Source: Deltaproteobacteria bacterium
GTDB lineage: Bacteria > Desulfobacterota > GWC2-55-46
Length of the DNA: 64,000 bases
Assembly (NCBI GenBank): GCA_015075075.1
Contig: JABTVA010000001.1
Location: 115,662-179,661, forward strand
Direction: 5' to 3'
The notes under the pieces are model-generated. The model ran no database searches and was not told where the DNA came from. It worked only from the letters and a program-made list of their open reading frames with translations. Positions 9,291-19,625 of this stretch are shown here, one piece after another. The translations under genes and the position numbers were made by a program. The stretch's first letter is position 1; each line of letters opens with the position of its first letter.

Positions 9291-10703
9291 TTAGCAGTCG
9301 TAGTACAGGGCAAACTCATAAGGCACGGGCCGGAGCCTTATCGGGTCGAGCTCGGCCTTCTTCTTGTACTCTATCCAGGTGTCGATGACGTCCTGGGTGA
9401 AAACGTCGCCCTTAAGAAGGAACTCGTGGTCTTTCTTGAGCGCTTCCAGGGCCTCTTCAAGGGAGCCGCAGGCAGAGGGCACCTTTGAGAGCTCCTCGGG
9501 CGAGAGGCCGTAGATGTCCTTGTCCAGCGGCTCGCCGGGATGGATCTTGTTCTGTATGCCGTCGAGCCCGGCCATCAGCATGGCCGCGAAGGCGAGGTAG
9601 CCGTTGCAGGACGGGTCCGGGAACCTCACCTCTATCCTCTTGGACTTGGGAGAGGGCGAGTACATGGGGATCCTGATGGAAGCCGAGCGGTTCCTTGAGG
9701 AGTAGGCCAGGTTTATGGGGGCCTCGAATCCTGGCACGAGCCTCCTGTAAGAGTTGGTGCCCGGGTTGCAGAAGGCGTTAAGGGCCCTCGCGTGCTTCAA
9801 TATCCCGCCGATGTAATAGAGGGCCAGCTCGCTCATCCCGCCGTACTCGCTCCCGGCGAAGAGGGGCTTGCCGCCCTTCCAGATGGACTGGTGCACGTGC
9901 ATGCCGCTCCCGTTGTCACCGAATATGGGCTTGGGCATGAAGGTGACGGTCTTCCCCCACCTCTTGGCCACGTTCTTGACTATATATTTGAACCACATGA
10001 GCTTGTCGCCCATCCGCAGGAGGCTGTCGAACCTCATGTCTATCTCTGCCTGTCCGGCTGTGGCGACCTCATGGTGCTGCCTCTCCACCCTTATGCCGAC
10101 CTGCTCCATCGCGAGGCACATCTCGGAGCGGATGTCCTCCTGGCTGTCGGTCGGCGGGACCGGGAAGTAGCCTTCCTTGTGCCTGGGCTTGTAGCCGAGG
10201 TTCGGGCATTCATCCCTGCCGGTATTCCATATTCCCTCTATCGAATCGATGTGGTAGAAGCCCTGGTTCGCGCTCTGGCTGTACCTGATGTCGTCGAATA
10301 TGAAAAATTCCGGCTCAGGGCCGAAATACGCCACGTCTCCTATGCCGGTGGACTTGAGATAGGCCTCCGCCTTTGTCGCGATGTTCCTCGGGTCCCTCGA
10401 GTAGGGCTCCTTGGTTATGGGGTCGACTATGTTGCAGATGATGCTCATGGAGGGCGTCTCGTGGAACGGGTCCATTATGGCGGTCGTGGGGTCGGGCATT
10501 ACGAGCATGTCGGATGCGTGGATGGGCTGCCAGCCCCTTATGCTCGAACCGTCGAAGCCGAGCCCCTCTTCGAATATGTCCTCGGAGAGCTCGCTTACGG
10601 GCACCGAGAAGTGCTGCCATATGCCCACGAAATCGAGGAACTTGAAATCCACCATCTTCGCGTTCTTTTCCTGTGAAAGCTTAAGTACGTCCTTCGGCGT
10701 CAT
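9291..10703 (-). CDS. glnA: Glutamine synthetase, type I
   Basis: ATP-dependent ligation of ammonia to glutamate, the entry point of nitrogen assimilation; dodecameric and cytoplasmic. 470 residues, normal for GSI. Beta-grasp N domain with [10 protein letters not shown], catalytic stretches [19 protein letters not shown] and [10 protein letters not shown], and the glutamate-site RVR-like block. The tyrosine in [11 protein letters not shown] (about residue 398) matches the adenylylation site of GSI-beta enzymes, so GlnE control is likely. The start ATG has AAAGGAGG upstream. It follows glnB on the same strand, with a palindromic element between the two genes. Confidence 0.97.
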   Translation of the reverse strand: MTPKDVLKLSQEKNAKMVDFKFLDFVGIWQHFSVPVSELSEDIFEEGLGFDGSSIRGWQPIHASDMLVMPDPTTAIMDPFHETPSMSIICNIVDPITKEPYSRDPRNIATKAEAYLKSTGIGDVAYFGPEPEFFIFDDIRYSQSANQGFYHIDSIEGIWNTGRDECPNLGYKPRHKEGYFPVPPTDSQEDIRSEMCLAMEQVGIRVERQHHEVATAGQAEIDMRFDSLLRMGDKLMWFKYIVKNVAKRWGKTVTFMPKPIFGDNGSGMHVHQSIWKGGKPLFAGSEYGGMSELALYYIGGILKHARALNAFCNPGTNSYRRLVPGFEAPINLAYSSRNRSASIRIPMYSPSPKSKRIEVRFPDPSCNGYLAFAAMLMAGLDGIQNKIHPGEPLDKDIYGLSPEELSKVPSACGSLEEALEALKKDHEFLLKGDVFTQDVIDTWIEYKKKAELDPIRLRPVPYEFALYYDC

Positions 10704-10761
10704 TACAGTAACCCTCCTTTTATTGAATCCAAAAGATTTAACAGCTTACTAAGATATTTAA

Positions 10762-10892
10762 GGCTGCTCAAAAAGCTCCAGGTGCGAGGCCCCCGTTGGA
10801 ATATGGGAGCGAGGAATGAGGCGTACTTTTTGTGTACGCCGCAATGACGAGCCGACGAAGACAACGAAGCAGATGGACTTTTTCAGCAGCCT
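10762..10892. repeat. Palindromic repeat family B, copy 1
   Basis: About 130-bp element with outer inverted ends GGCTGCTCAAAAAG and CTTTTTCAGCAGCC, and an inner hairpin GGCGTACTTTTTGTGTACGCC-like stem. A related copy is at 30515-30642. It fills the glnB-glnA spacer and may fold in the mRNA, lowering or processing glnA transcripts from the upstream promoter (inference). Confidence 0.75.
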
Positions 10893-10908
10893 GTTGAAGG
10901 GCGGCGGC

Positions 10909-11502
<594 letters not shown>

Positions 11503-11519
11503 TCAGTAACAAAAAAGCT

Positions 11520-11900
11520 TCTCCGCACTGCCGTGCGGTTTCAGTAAGACTCGCTTGCTCGCCCCCTCCACCCGTGAACGGGCCCCTAAAGTCGCTTCGC
11601 TCACGGCTTCCGGCCCGTTCGCTCTTCCTCCATATGCTACGCTCGCCCTTACCCTCCGGGGTTTGTTAAAGACAAAAAATCTCACAATACTTTGTTTTGC
11701 CATTCAAAACAACCCTTGGCATAAGGCGGAGCGAACATAGGGATTGAGGGAGGGGGCAGCAGTAGCGAGGCCCCAAGGGGCCGAGCGACATAAGGGCCGA
11801 GCCCGGAGGATGGAGGCAGAAAGGGAGCGGAGCCTTATGCCGAAAAGCGCGGCAGCGCGCAAAAGGCCTTTTGGGAAGGAGTTACTCCTAAATACTTCAC
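11520..11900. repeat. GC-rich palindromic repeat block, family C (copy 1)
   Basis: No gene is seen between the glnB promoter and 11971. The block at about 11712-11870 (CATAAGGCGGAGCGAAC ... GGAGCCTTATG) is matched in inverted orientation, at roughly four-fifths identity by eye, at 19282-19452. The part at 11520-11690 is a related mosaic of short inverted repeats such as TCGCTTCGCTCACGG. Confidence 0.65.
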
Positions 11901-11970
11901 TTTTCCGATAAGGACGTGCGCACTCCCTCGCATCTTCAAATCCACATCCCTTCCAGTGTATAATGTAAGG

Positions 11971-12471
11971 ATGGCCCTGAACCTCGTTATAGACGGCTAC
12001 AACCTCATAGGCTTCAGGAGGGGCGGCCTCGGCGACATAGAAGAAGAGAGGCGGGACCTCCTCGAAGCCCTTATAATCTATAAGAGGCTCAAGAGGGCCC
12101 GGATAACCGTCGTATTCGACGGCCCGGCCATCGCATATCCGGGCTCGCATCCTGCCGGGATCGAGGTAGTCTTCTCGGCAGGAAGGCAGGCTGACGCGGT
12201 GATAAGGGACATCGTCGCCCGGAAGGGCGGAGGCGCCACCGTGATCACATCCGACAGGGAAATCGCCGGGTTCGCGAAGGCGCGGGGCGCGGTGGTCCTG
12301 GGCTCGGATGAGTTCAGCGCCCTCCTTGACCACGCCCTTTACGAGGACATGAAAGGAGTTGTTGCTGAAGCCGAGGACACGTCCGGCCCCGATAAAAAGG
12401 GCCCTTCGCGTAGGCTCCCGAAAGACGAGCGGAAGAAACAGGGCAGGATAAGGAAGCTCAAGGGTAGATGA
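11971..12471 (+). CDS. NYN-domain (YacP-like) putative ribonuclease
   Basis: 166 residues from the ATG at 11971, which follows GTAAGG; an upstream in-frame start at 11956 adds only MYNVR. The NYN/PIN-like fold is indicated by NLVIDGYNLIG near the start, VVFDGP, the QADAVIRDIV acid cluster and VITSDREIA. These match the YacP/Rae1 family of ribosome-associated endoribonucleases. Actual RNA cleavage is inferred from family only. The C-terminus is basic (KKQGRIRKLKGR), suggesting RNA contact. The stop overlaps the next gene by ATGA. Confidence 0.85.
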   Translation: MALNLVIDGYNLIGFRRGGLGDIEEERRDLLEALIIYKRLKRARITVVFDGPAIAYPGSHPAGIEVVFSAGRQADAVIRDIVARKGGGATVITSDREIAGFAKARGAVVLGSDEFSALLDHALYEDMKGVVAEAEDTSGPDKKGPSRRLPKDERKKQGRIRKLKGR

Positions 12472-13496
12472 GGACTGCCGCCGTTATAATATTTTTGGCC
12501 GCAGTATTTTCGGGCTTCGCCCCCTTTGTCCAGGGCATTGCCGCTGAGGAACTGTCCTTGAGTAAAGCCCCAGTTGACAAGGACGGCAGGTTCTACAACC
12601 CCTGGGCGGGCGAGGCCGGGGGCTCGTTCCTCGATTTTCTCAGATGGAAGCTCTCCAAAAACCCCTATGCCGAGGAGAAGAAAAGGCCGGTCTCCTTTCC
12701 GGTTGTGCGGCCCGACTTCGATCATCTCAACACAATAAACGGCGACTGGTTCGTCTGGCTCGGCCACTCTACCGTGCTCATGAGGGCCGGGGGGAAGACC
12801 ATCATCACCGACCCGGTTTTCTGGGACGTAAACTTTCTCGTAAAGAGGAAGACCCCCTTTCCAGTAGACCCTTCAGGACTGCCGGGGATAGACATCGTCC
12901 TCATATCACACGGCCACTACGACCACCTGGACACCAAATCGATCGAGTTCCTTCGGGACAGGGACGACCCGTTATTCATAACCGGCCCCGGCTACGCGGA
13001 TTATTTCGAATCGCTCGGGACCAGGAAGCATGCCTCCTTGAACTGGTCAGAGGTCTACGCCGCGGAAGGGCTCGTGATAACCTCGCTTCCGGTGCAGCAC
13101 TGGTCCAAGAGGACGCCCTTTGACGGGAACAGGAAACTATGGTGCAGCTTCCTTGTCGAGCGCCCGGGGAAGAAATACCTCTGGATAGGGGATTCCGGCT
13201 ACTTCCAGGGTTTCCGCGAAATAGGGGACAAATACGGCCCCATAGACATAGTCTTCGCGCCCATAGGGTCCTACGAGCCGAGGTGGTTCATGAAGAATAA
13301 CCACATGAACCCGGAAGAGGCGCTTAAGACCGCGGAAGACCTTCGGGCCCGCGTCTTCGTCCCCATACACTGGGGGACATTCGACATAACCGACGAGCCG
13401 CTCTGGCTTCCCATCGAGAGGTTGAAGGAGGTCTACAAGGAAGGCAACGGGCCCATCCTCAAGATACTCGGCCACGGCGAGCGCCTCGTACCCTGA
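12468..13496 (+). CDS. Exported metallo-beta-lactamase-fold hydrolase (NAPE-PLD/UlaG-like)
   Basis: 342 residues with an N-terminal signal-like hydrophobic segment (residues 4-25, AIAAEE cleavage region). The metal site is complete: His148, His150, Asp152 and His153 in SHGHYDHLD, then HWSKR, GDSGY and a late PIHWGTF. WLGHSTVLM and the D-P-V-F motif resemble the N-acyl-phosphatidylethanolamine phospholipase D-like branch; a phosphodiesterase role on lipids is possible but not shown. It overlaps the NYN gene by 4 bp, so they are cotranscribed. Confidence 0.87.
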   Translation: MRTAAVIIFLAAVFSGFAPFVQGIAAEELSLSKAPVDKDGRFYNPWAGEAGGSFLDFLRWKLSKNPYAEEKKRPVSFPVVRPDFDHLNTINGDWFVWLGHSTVLMRAGGKTIITDPVFWDVNFLVKRKTPFPVDPSGLPGIDIVLISHGHYDHLDTKSIEFLRDRDDPLFITGPGYADYFESLGTRKHASLNWSEVYAAEGLVITSLPVQHWSKRTPFDGNRKLWCSFLVERPGKKYLWIGDSGYFQGFREIGDKYGPIDIVFAPIGSYEPRWFMKNNHMNPEEALKTAEDLRARVFVPIHWGTFDITDEPLWLPIERLKEVYKEGNGPILKILGHGERLVP

Positions 13497-13498
13497 AG

Positions 13499-13688
13499 GG
13501 CTGCTGGAAAATAATTTTTGAGAGAACCTTTTTATAAAAAGGTTCTCTCAAACTCTCTCCAAAAATTTTCAGTTCTTCCTGAGAAGACCCCCTATTTAGG
13601 GGGTCTTCTCAGGAACTAAAAGTCTTTGAAGGGGGTATGGGGGAAACCTTTCTACGGAAAGTTTCCCCCAAAATGATTTTCAGCAGCC
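13499..13688. repeat. Cluster of three near-perfect hairpins inside an outer inverted repeat
   Basis: Fills the convergent gap between the MBL hydrolase stop (13496) and the plsY stop (13691). Outer ends are GGCTGCTG and CAGCAGCC, the same termini as family B. Within are a perfect 36-bp palindrome (13517-13552), an 18-bp-arm hairpin with a 2-bp centre (13577-13614), and a hairpin of about 14-bp arms with a one-base irregularity (13638-13670). It probably acts as a bidirectional terminator. Confidence 0.85.
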
Positions 13689-13690
13689 TT

Positions 13691-14290
13691 TCAGCCCTTT
13701 TTTCCGCCTATCCTGTTCTCCGTGCCTGCGGCGAGCCTTTTTATGTTGTCCTTGTGCTTGATTATTATGAGGACGGCTATCGCGAGCCCGAGGGGCGCGT
13801 ACTCCCTTACATCCTCCAGCAGATAAAGGAAGACCGGCATCGCGGCAGCCGAGAGCATCGAGGCGAGCGAGACATACCTTTTAAGGGCCGCAAAAACCAC
13901 GAAGACCGCGGCGCTCAAGAGAGTCGCCACCGGGCTTATGACCGCGAGCACGCCGCAGGCCGTTGCGACCCCCTTCCCTCCCCTGAAACCGAGGAAGACC
14001 GGGAGGAGGTGCCCCAGAAATGCGGCAAGGCCGACTAAGCTTATGAGAAGGGGCCCGCCGCCCAGCCGGATGGCTGCGAGCACCGGGAGCGCGCCCTTTA
14101 AAATATCGCCGAGGAGCGTAAGCGCGCCGGCGAGCTTCCCGGAGGTGCGGCTTACGTTTGTGGCGCCGATATTGCCGCTGCCGGCCTTTCTCGGGTCGAC
14201 CCCGCCAAAGGCCCTGGTGACAATCACCCCTGTCGGTATTGAGCCGAGGAGATAGGCGAGAGGCACGAGCGCGTAAATTATATTATCCAA
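13691..14290 (-). CDS. plsY: Acyl-phosphate:glycerol-3-phosphate acyltransferase PlsY
   Basis: Polytopic inner-membrane enzyme that acylates the sn-1 position of glycerol 3-phosphate using acyl phosphate, the first step of phospholipid synthesis. 199 residues from a TTG at 14288-14290 with GGAAGGA 7 nt upstream. The three conserved loops are visible: LGSIPTGVI, the GSGNIGATNVSR block, and FRGGKGVATA, plus IIKHKDNI near the C-terminus. Farther upstream starts would add a long non-homologous extension. Standard length. No plsX is nearby. Confidence 0.93.
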   Translation of the reverse strand: MDNIIYALVPLAYLLGSIPTGVIVTRAFGGVDPRKAGSGNIGATNVSRTSGKLAGALTLLGDILKGALPVLAAIRLGGGPLLISLVGLAAFLGHLLPVFLGFRGGKGVATACGVLAVISPVATLLSAAVFVVFAALKRYVSLASMLSAAAMPVFLYLLEDVREYAPLGLAIAVLIIIKHKDNIKRLAAGTENRIGGKKG

Positions 14291-14417
14291 CCGGGCGTCC
14301 TTCCGAAAGTATCCCGGAAAAGGAAGCGGCACATCCCTTCCGGCCCAAGGCCCGGGATTATACCATCCTGCGTCAAAGAGGCAAAGTATAGAATAGCGGA
14401 AGGGCAGGCTAAGGACT

Positions 14418-15598
14418 TCACACCGGCCCGCGGACGCCGTCCCGTGGCGCGTCCTCAAGCTCCCTAACCCGGTCCCGGAGCCTCCTCACCTCATCCCTCA
14501 GCTCCTCCATCCTCAACTCCCGCCCGACCATCAGCCGGTTCATCCGTTCCAGGTCCTCGATATTCCGCCTGAGCTCCTCTTCGAGGAGCTTCCGCGCGGT
14601 TATGTCCCTTATTATGCCGACGGCGTTCCATTTGCCGTCGAGGTTGAACGCGGCCAGCGAAACCTCTACCGGGAACTCCGAGCCGTCGCGCCGCATGGCG
14701 TTGACCTCGACGGTCTCCCCAGCATGTCTCCGATGCCCGGCTTGAAGAACTCGTTCAGACGCTTTCGCGCCTTTTCCCTGTAACGCGGAGGCACGATGAG
14801 CTTGTGCATCTCGCTCCCCACGGCCTCCGAGGCCGGATAGCCGAACATCTCCTCGGCCTTCCGGTTCCAGATGTAGACCCTGTCCCTGGGGCCGAGGCAT
14901 ATGATCGCGTCGCTCGCTGTCTCCAGCACGGCCCTGAACCTCTCCTCGCTCCCACGGAGGGCAAGCTCCGCCGCCTTCCTCTCCAGGACCTCGGCGCTAA
15001 GCGCCGCTGTCCTCCCCCGGACCATGTCCTCAAGCCTCTCGTTAAGGAGCTTAAGCTCCTCCTGGGCCCTGCATAGCTCCTTATTCTGCAATACCGCGTT
15101 CTCGTAGGTGGAAAGGAGGAACCTCACGGTCTGGGCCCTTCCGGCGTTCACGGAGAAATGCCTGCCGCCGTACTCGAGCTCCATCCTCTTTTCATCGCGG
15201 TTATTCTGAACCAGGGGCCCTTTTGAAAGGAGCGACGATATCCTTGAGAGCACGAATTCCGGATTGAAGGGCATTGTTATATAGCCGTCGGCCCCGCAGT
15301 CCAGGCCCTTCAATATGTCCTCGAGGTCCGAAAGCTCAGTAACGAGCACTACCGGGACGCCGCTTAGCGCCGGGTCTGCCTTGAGCTCCATGCAGACGCC
15401 CAGCCCGTCCATGTCAGGCAGGAACATCTCGCTCAGGACAAGTGCCGGCCTTTTCTTTCTCGCGGTCTCAATGGCCTCTCCCCCGTTCCGGGCGACAAGC
15501 GTATCATATCCATTCTTGCCGAGCATGGATTTCAGGGAAAGCGCCTGCAGGGCGCTGCCCTCCACTATCAGGATCGTTTTTTTTCCGGTTCTTTTCAT
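14418..15598 (-). CDS. Receiver-PAS protein with coiled-coil tail (one frameshift in this sequence)
   Basis: Receiver domain (residues 8-125; Asp in VLSEMFLPDMDG, Lys replaced in YITMPFN), a linker coiled coil, and one PAS domain ending in GIIRDITARK. The frame breaks at the C run 14717-14720 (G run in the coding sense). One extra base converts MLGRPSR into MLGETVEVNAMRRDG, the normal PAS sequence, so a consensus error is likely. The tail DLERMNRLMVGRELRMEELR closely resembles the tail of the membrane PAS protein at 900-1637. No kinase or diguanylate cyclase domain. The missing receiver lysine (M in its place) may weaken phospho-switching. Confidence 0.75.
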
Positions 15599-15749
15599 CG
15601 CGCGGAAATTCCCCCAAATAGCCGGGCTGACCGCTCAGGATGGTTTGCTTATAAGGTTGATTTACGATGGATGGAATATCGAGATGAGGGATTCGGCCTT
15701 TTGGCCGCTATGGACAACAGGGCAGGACGCCCCGCATATTAATAAAATT

Positions 15750-17570
15750 CTACTCTACCGTGACGCTTTTTGCAAGGTTTCTGGGCTGGTCCACGTCCGT
15801 GCCCTTGAGTACGGCTATGTGATAGGCCAGGAGCTGTAGGGGCACGGCCATGAGGACCGGCGTAAGATAGGCCGATGCCGCTGGTATTGCGACGACGTCG
15901 TCCGCCTTTGTCCCGGCCTCGGTATCGCCCTCGGTGACGACCGCGATTATCCGGCCACCGCGCGCCTTCACCTCCTCGATGTTGCCGAGCATCTTCGGGT
16001 AGCTCGCGTCCCTCGGCGCGAGGGCCACGACCGGCATGTCCTCGTCTATGAGGGCGATGGGGCCGTGCTTCATCTCCCCTGCGGCATAGCCTTCGGCGTG
16101 TATGTAGGATATCTCCTTCAGCTTAAGCGCCCCTTCGAGCGCTATGGGGTAGTTAAGCCCCCTGCCGAGATAGATGAAGTCCCTGTAATGGAAATATTTC
16201 TTTGCGAGCGACTCTATCTCCGACGCGCCCTCGAGCACCCTCTCGACCTTCTTGGGGAGCCTTACGAGCTCCTGTATGAGGGCCACCCCCTCTTCCTGCC
16301 CAATCCTCCCGGATTTCCTGCCCATGTAGAGAGCTATGAGGTAAAGGGCCGCGAGCTGGGTCGTGAAGGCCTTTGTCGAGGCAACGCCTATCTCCGGCCC
16401 CGCGTGCGTCATGAACGACCAGTCGGTCTCGCGCGTAAGGCTCGACTCCATGACGTTGCATATGGAGATCGTCCTTCCGCCGCACCTCCTTACCTCTTTG
16501 ACCGCGGCGAGGGTGTCGGCCGTCTCGCCCGACTGCGAGATGGATATGACGAGGCAGTCCTCGTCGATGAGGGCGTTCCTGTAGCGGAACTCGCTCGCGA
16601 GGTCCACTTCCACGGGGACCCTGAAGAAGTCCTCGATGAGGGACCTCCCCACGAGCCCGGCGTGCCAGGAGGTCCCGCAGGCGACTATGTATACGCGCTT
16701 TATCTTGTCGAGGGGGATGTCGAAGCCGTTAAGGAAAACGTCCCCGTTCTCTTCGAGTATGAGGCTCCTGAAGGTGTCGGTAAGGGCCCTCGGCTGCTCG
16801 AATATTTCCTTCAGCATGAAATGCCTGTAGCCGCCCTTCTCGGCCATGACCGGCGACCAGTTTATGACGCTCGGCTGCCGGTCTACCTTCTTTCCGTCGA
16901 AGGTCGTTATCTCGGCCCCGTCGCTCGTGATGGTGACTATCTCGCCGTCCTTGAGGAATATGGCCTCCCTCGTTATATCCAGTATGGCCGGTATGTCGGA
17001 TGAGAGGATGGACTCGCGCTCTCCTATGCCGAGTATCAGCGGGCACTCCATGCGCGCACCCACGACCTTCCCGGGCTCGCTCTCGCATATCGCGGCCAGG
17101 GCGTAAGTGCCCTTCACGAGCCTGACGGCCGCGCGCACCGCTCCGGCGAGGTCGAGCCCCTTTTTCATCTCGCGGCATATGAGGTGGCTGAGTATCTCGG
17201 TATCGGTTTCGGACTTGAAGCTCGCGCCTTCCTTGAGAAGCTCTTCCTTGAGGGCCAGGTAGTTCTCGATAATGCCGTTGTGGACGACGGCAACGCCGCC
17301 CTCCACGTGTGGGTGCGCGTTCTGCTCGGACGGCCTGCCGTGGGTCGCCCAGCGCGTGTGGCCTATGCCGACGTTCCCGATGAGGGGCCTTTTTACGAGC
17401 TCTGCCGCGAGCTTCTCAAGCTTTCCGACGCTCCGCCGGAGCTCTATCTTTCCTTCCTTGAAAACAGCCAGGCCCGAGGAATCGTAGCCCCGGTATTCGA
17501 GGCGCTTCAACCCCCCCATGAGTATCCCGACCGAGTCCTTCGGCCCGACATATCCTACGATGCCGCACAT
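15750..17570 (-). CDS. glmS: Glutamine--fructose-6-phosphate aminotransferase (isomerizing)
   Basis: Makes glucosamine 6-phosphate from fructose 6-phosphate and glutamine, the first step toward UDP-GlcNAc for peptidoglycan and LPS. 606 residues. N-terminal Ntn glutaminase with catalytic Cys2 (MCGIVGYVG), RLEYRGYDSSG and HTRWATHG; two SIS domains follow with CGTSWHAG, SISQSGETADT and the C-terminal LAKSVTVE. The start shares ATGA with the glmU stop, so the pair is translationally coupled. No glmS ribozyme is expected or seen. Confidence 0.97.
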   Translation of the reverse strand: MCGIVGYVGPKDSVGILMGGLKRLEYRGYDSSGLAVFKEGKIELRRSVGKLEKLAAELVKRPLIGNVGIGHTRWATHGRPSEQNAHPHVEGGVAVVHNGIIENYLALKEELLKEGASFKSETDTEILSHLICREMKKGLDLAGAVRAAVRLVKGTYALAAICESEPGKVVGARMECPLILGIGERESILSSDIPAILDITREAIFLKDGEIVTITSDGAEITTFDGKKVDRQPSVINWSPVMAEKGGYRHFMLKEIFEQPRALTDTFRSLILEENGDVFLNGFDIPLDKIKRVYIVACGTSWHAGLVGRSLIEDFFRVPVEVDLASEFRYRNALIDEDCLVISISQSGETADTLAAVKEVRRCGGRTISICNVMESSLTRETDWSFMTHAGPEIGVASTKAFTTQLAALYLIALYMGRKSGRIGQEEGVALIQELVRLPKKVERVLEGASEIESLAKKYFHYRDFIYLGRGLNYPIALEGALKLKEISYIHAEGYAAGEMKHGPIALIDEDMPVVALAPRDASYPKMLGNIEEVKARGGRIIAVVTEGDTEAGTKADDVVAIPAASAYLTPVLMAVPLQLLAYHIAVLKGTDVDQPRNLAKSVTVE

Positions 17571-18964
17571 CAGCCCTTACCCCCGGACTTCTTTTTCCTT
17601 TCGGCCCAGCCCTCGACGACCTTCTCGGGCGCCCTCGTCACCACGAGCGCACCCGGAGGCACGTCTTTCGTTACCGTCGTCCCGGAGCCGACATACGCGC
17701 CCTTGCCGACCTTTACGGGAGCAACGAGCTGGGAGTCGCTCCCTATGAACGCGCCGTCCTCGATGACTGTCCGGTATTTATTTACTCCGTCGTAGTTGCA
17801 GGTTATGGAGCCAGCGCCTATGTTCACGCCTTCGCCCACGGTTGTGTCGCCTATGTAGCTCAAGTGGTTTGCCTTGCTCCCTTTGCCGATGGCGCTCTTC
17901 TTTATCTCGACGAAGTTCCCGACCCGGGCCTGGTCTCCGCTGGAGCTCCCGGGCCTGAGACGCGCAAACGGGCCTATTGAGACGCCCTGCCCTATCTTCG
18001 AGTCCTCGATTACGGATGAGCTTTTTATGACCGTACCGTCCCCGATCTCAGCCGACTCTATCACGCAGTTGTCTTCGATCAAACAGCCCGAGCCTATGGA
18101 GCTTTTGCCGGTTATGCGCGTTCCGGGGTATATGACCGTATCCGCCCCGGCTGATACGCCGTAATCCACGTATGTGGCCGCCGGGTCGACTACCGTCACC
18201 CCGGAGAGCATGAGGGATTCGAGTATCCTGGAGCGCATGTGGGCCTCTGCCCGAGCAAGCTCTATCCTGTTATTTATGCCCATGACCTCGACAGCGTCTC
18301 CGGCGATAAGCGCCTCTACGCGCCCGCCCTGGGTAACGGCAAGCTGAACGAGGTCGGGCAGGTAATACTCGCCCTGTGCGTTATTCTTCCCTATCTTTTT
18401 TATGTTCTTCGAGAGGAATGCGCTTTCCGCGAGGTATATGCCGCAGTTCACCTCTTTTATGGCCTTCTGGAGCGGGCTTGCGTCCTTGTCCTCGACTATC
18501 CGCGTGATATGGCCGTGCTCGTCGCGGACGATGCGCCCGTACCCGGCAGGGTTATCGACGAGGGTCGTAACGAGCGAGAGGACGGGCTTTCGCCTGCCCT
18601 TCCCGTGGAGGCTCACGAGCCCCGAAAGGGTCTCCTTTTTGATGAGCGGCACGTCCCCGGAAAGGATGAGCACGTCGCCCTCGAAGCCCTTGAGTTCCTT
18701 TAAGGCGCACATGACCGCGTGCCCGGTGCCGAGCTGCTCTTTCTGCAGGACGAATTCGGCCCTCTCTCCCTCGAAGGCCTTCCGTATCCCGTCCGCGCCG
18801 TGGCCCACGACCACGAGCACCCGTCCGGCCTGCAGTTCCTTAAGGAGCTGCAGGGGATAAAAAAGCATAGGCCTGCCGGCTATGCCGTGCAGGACCTTGG
18901 GTGTCCTGGATTTCATCCTCGTGCCCTTGCCCGCGGCGAGCACGATTGCCGCTATATTCCTCAT
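17570..18964 (-). CDS. glmU: Bifunctional UDP-GlcNAc pyrophosphorylase / GlcN-1-P acetyltransferase
   Basis: Catalyses the last two steps of UDP-GlcNAc synthesis. 464 residues from the ATG at 18962-18964 (MRNIAAIVLAAGKGTRM), the usual GlmU start. A TTG 36 nt upstream is possible, but neither has a strong ribosome site. N-terminal uridylyltransferase with LAAGKGTRM and PKVLH; left-handed beta-helix acetyltransferase domain from about residue 250 with hexapeptide repeats, KKSAIGKGSKANHLSYIGD and NIGAGSITCNYDGVNK. Upstream gene of glmU-glmS. An AT-rich stretch (about 19020-19045) may hold its promoter. Confidence 0.97.
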   Translation of the reverse strand: MRNIAAIVLAAGKGTRMKSRTPKVLHGIAGRPMLFYPLQLLKELQAGRVLVVVGHGADGIRKAFEGERAEFVLQKEQLGTGHAVMCALKELKGFEGDVLILSGDVPLIKKETLSGLVSLHGKGRRKPVLSLVTTLVDNPAGYGRIVRDEHGHITRIVEDKDASPLQKAIKEVNCGIYLAESAFLSKNIKKIGKNNAQGEYYLPDLVQLAVTQGGRVEALIAGDAVEVMGINNRIELARAEAHMRSRILESLMLSGVTVVDPAATYVDYGVSAGADTVIYPGTRITGKSSIGSGCLIEDNCVIESAEIGDGTVIKSSSVIEDSKIGQGVSIGPFARLRPGSSSGDQARVGNFVEIKKSAIGKGSKANHLSYIGDTTVGEGVNIGAGSITCNYDGVNKYRTVIEDGAFIGSDSQLVAPVKVGKGAYVGSGTTVTKDVPPGALVVTRAPEKVVEGWAERKKKSGGKG

Positions 18965-19119
18965 AGGTTCAACGATATATGAACCGCTCTGGTTCGTCAA
19001 GGAGTTTGATAGTGGTTGAAATATAAAGATATTTTTATTTATATAGCCAACGATCGGGAAGGGTCTGGAAACTGGCAGGACAGGACGGCTTAGTGTTGAT
19101 TTGAGGGTATTTACAATCT

Positions 19120-19625
19120 CCCCTCCCTTGATGGGAGGGGATGAGAGGGGAGGGTGAAAGTAACTTTACAAATTGAGGAGGTAGGGTGCGCTCCGCGCAC
19201 CAGAGTTTTTCCTCTGTCATTCTGAGGGAGCGAAAGCTCTCGAAAGAATCTCATAGAGCAAGCTCTATTGCAAAAGGCCTTTTAACGCGCTGCCGCGCTC
19301 TTTTTGGGCATAAGGCTCCGCTCTCTTTCCGCCTCCATCCTCCGGGCTCGGCCCTTATGTCGCTCGGCCTTTGGCCTCGCTCCTGACAGCCCCGCCTCGC
19401 CCGCCCCTCCCCCATCCCTATGTTCGCTCCGCCCTATGCCCTTGGGTTGTTTGGAAAGACGAAAAAAAAACGTAGGGTGCGCTTTGCGCACCATCTGTTT
19501 TTCTGTCATTCTGAGGGAGCGGAGCGACCGAAGAATCTAGTATTTTTAAATTCCTGAAACCAGATTCTTCGCTTCGCTCAGAATGACAAACAGAAAGTAA
19601 GGTGCGCACAGCGCACCCTACCAAG
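19120..19625. repeat. Mosaic of dispersed repeats (families C and E, GTAGGGTGCGC hairpins)
   Basis: No gene is seen. Present are a CCCCTCCCTTGATGGGAGGGG hairpin (about 19122-19142), three GTAGGGTGCGC...GCGCACC hairpins (about 19180, 19472 and 19598), a family C copy in inverted orientation (19282-19452), and a family E inverted repeat (19502-19594) whose ends TCTGTCATTCTGAG and AGAATGACAAACAGA pair. Confidence 0.7.

Noticed and set aside
11520..11900. CRISPR array or tandem regulatory RNA in the repeat block
   Set aside because: Repeats are inverted and unequal, with no constant spacer length; they match dispersed family C elements, not direct repeats.
17571..19000. glmS ribozyme or leader RNA between glmU and glmS
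   Set aside because: The genes overlap by ATGA, so there is no leader; such ribozymes are known mainly from Gram-positive bacteria.
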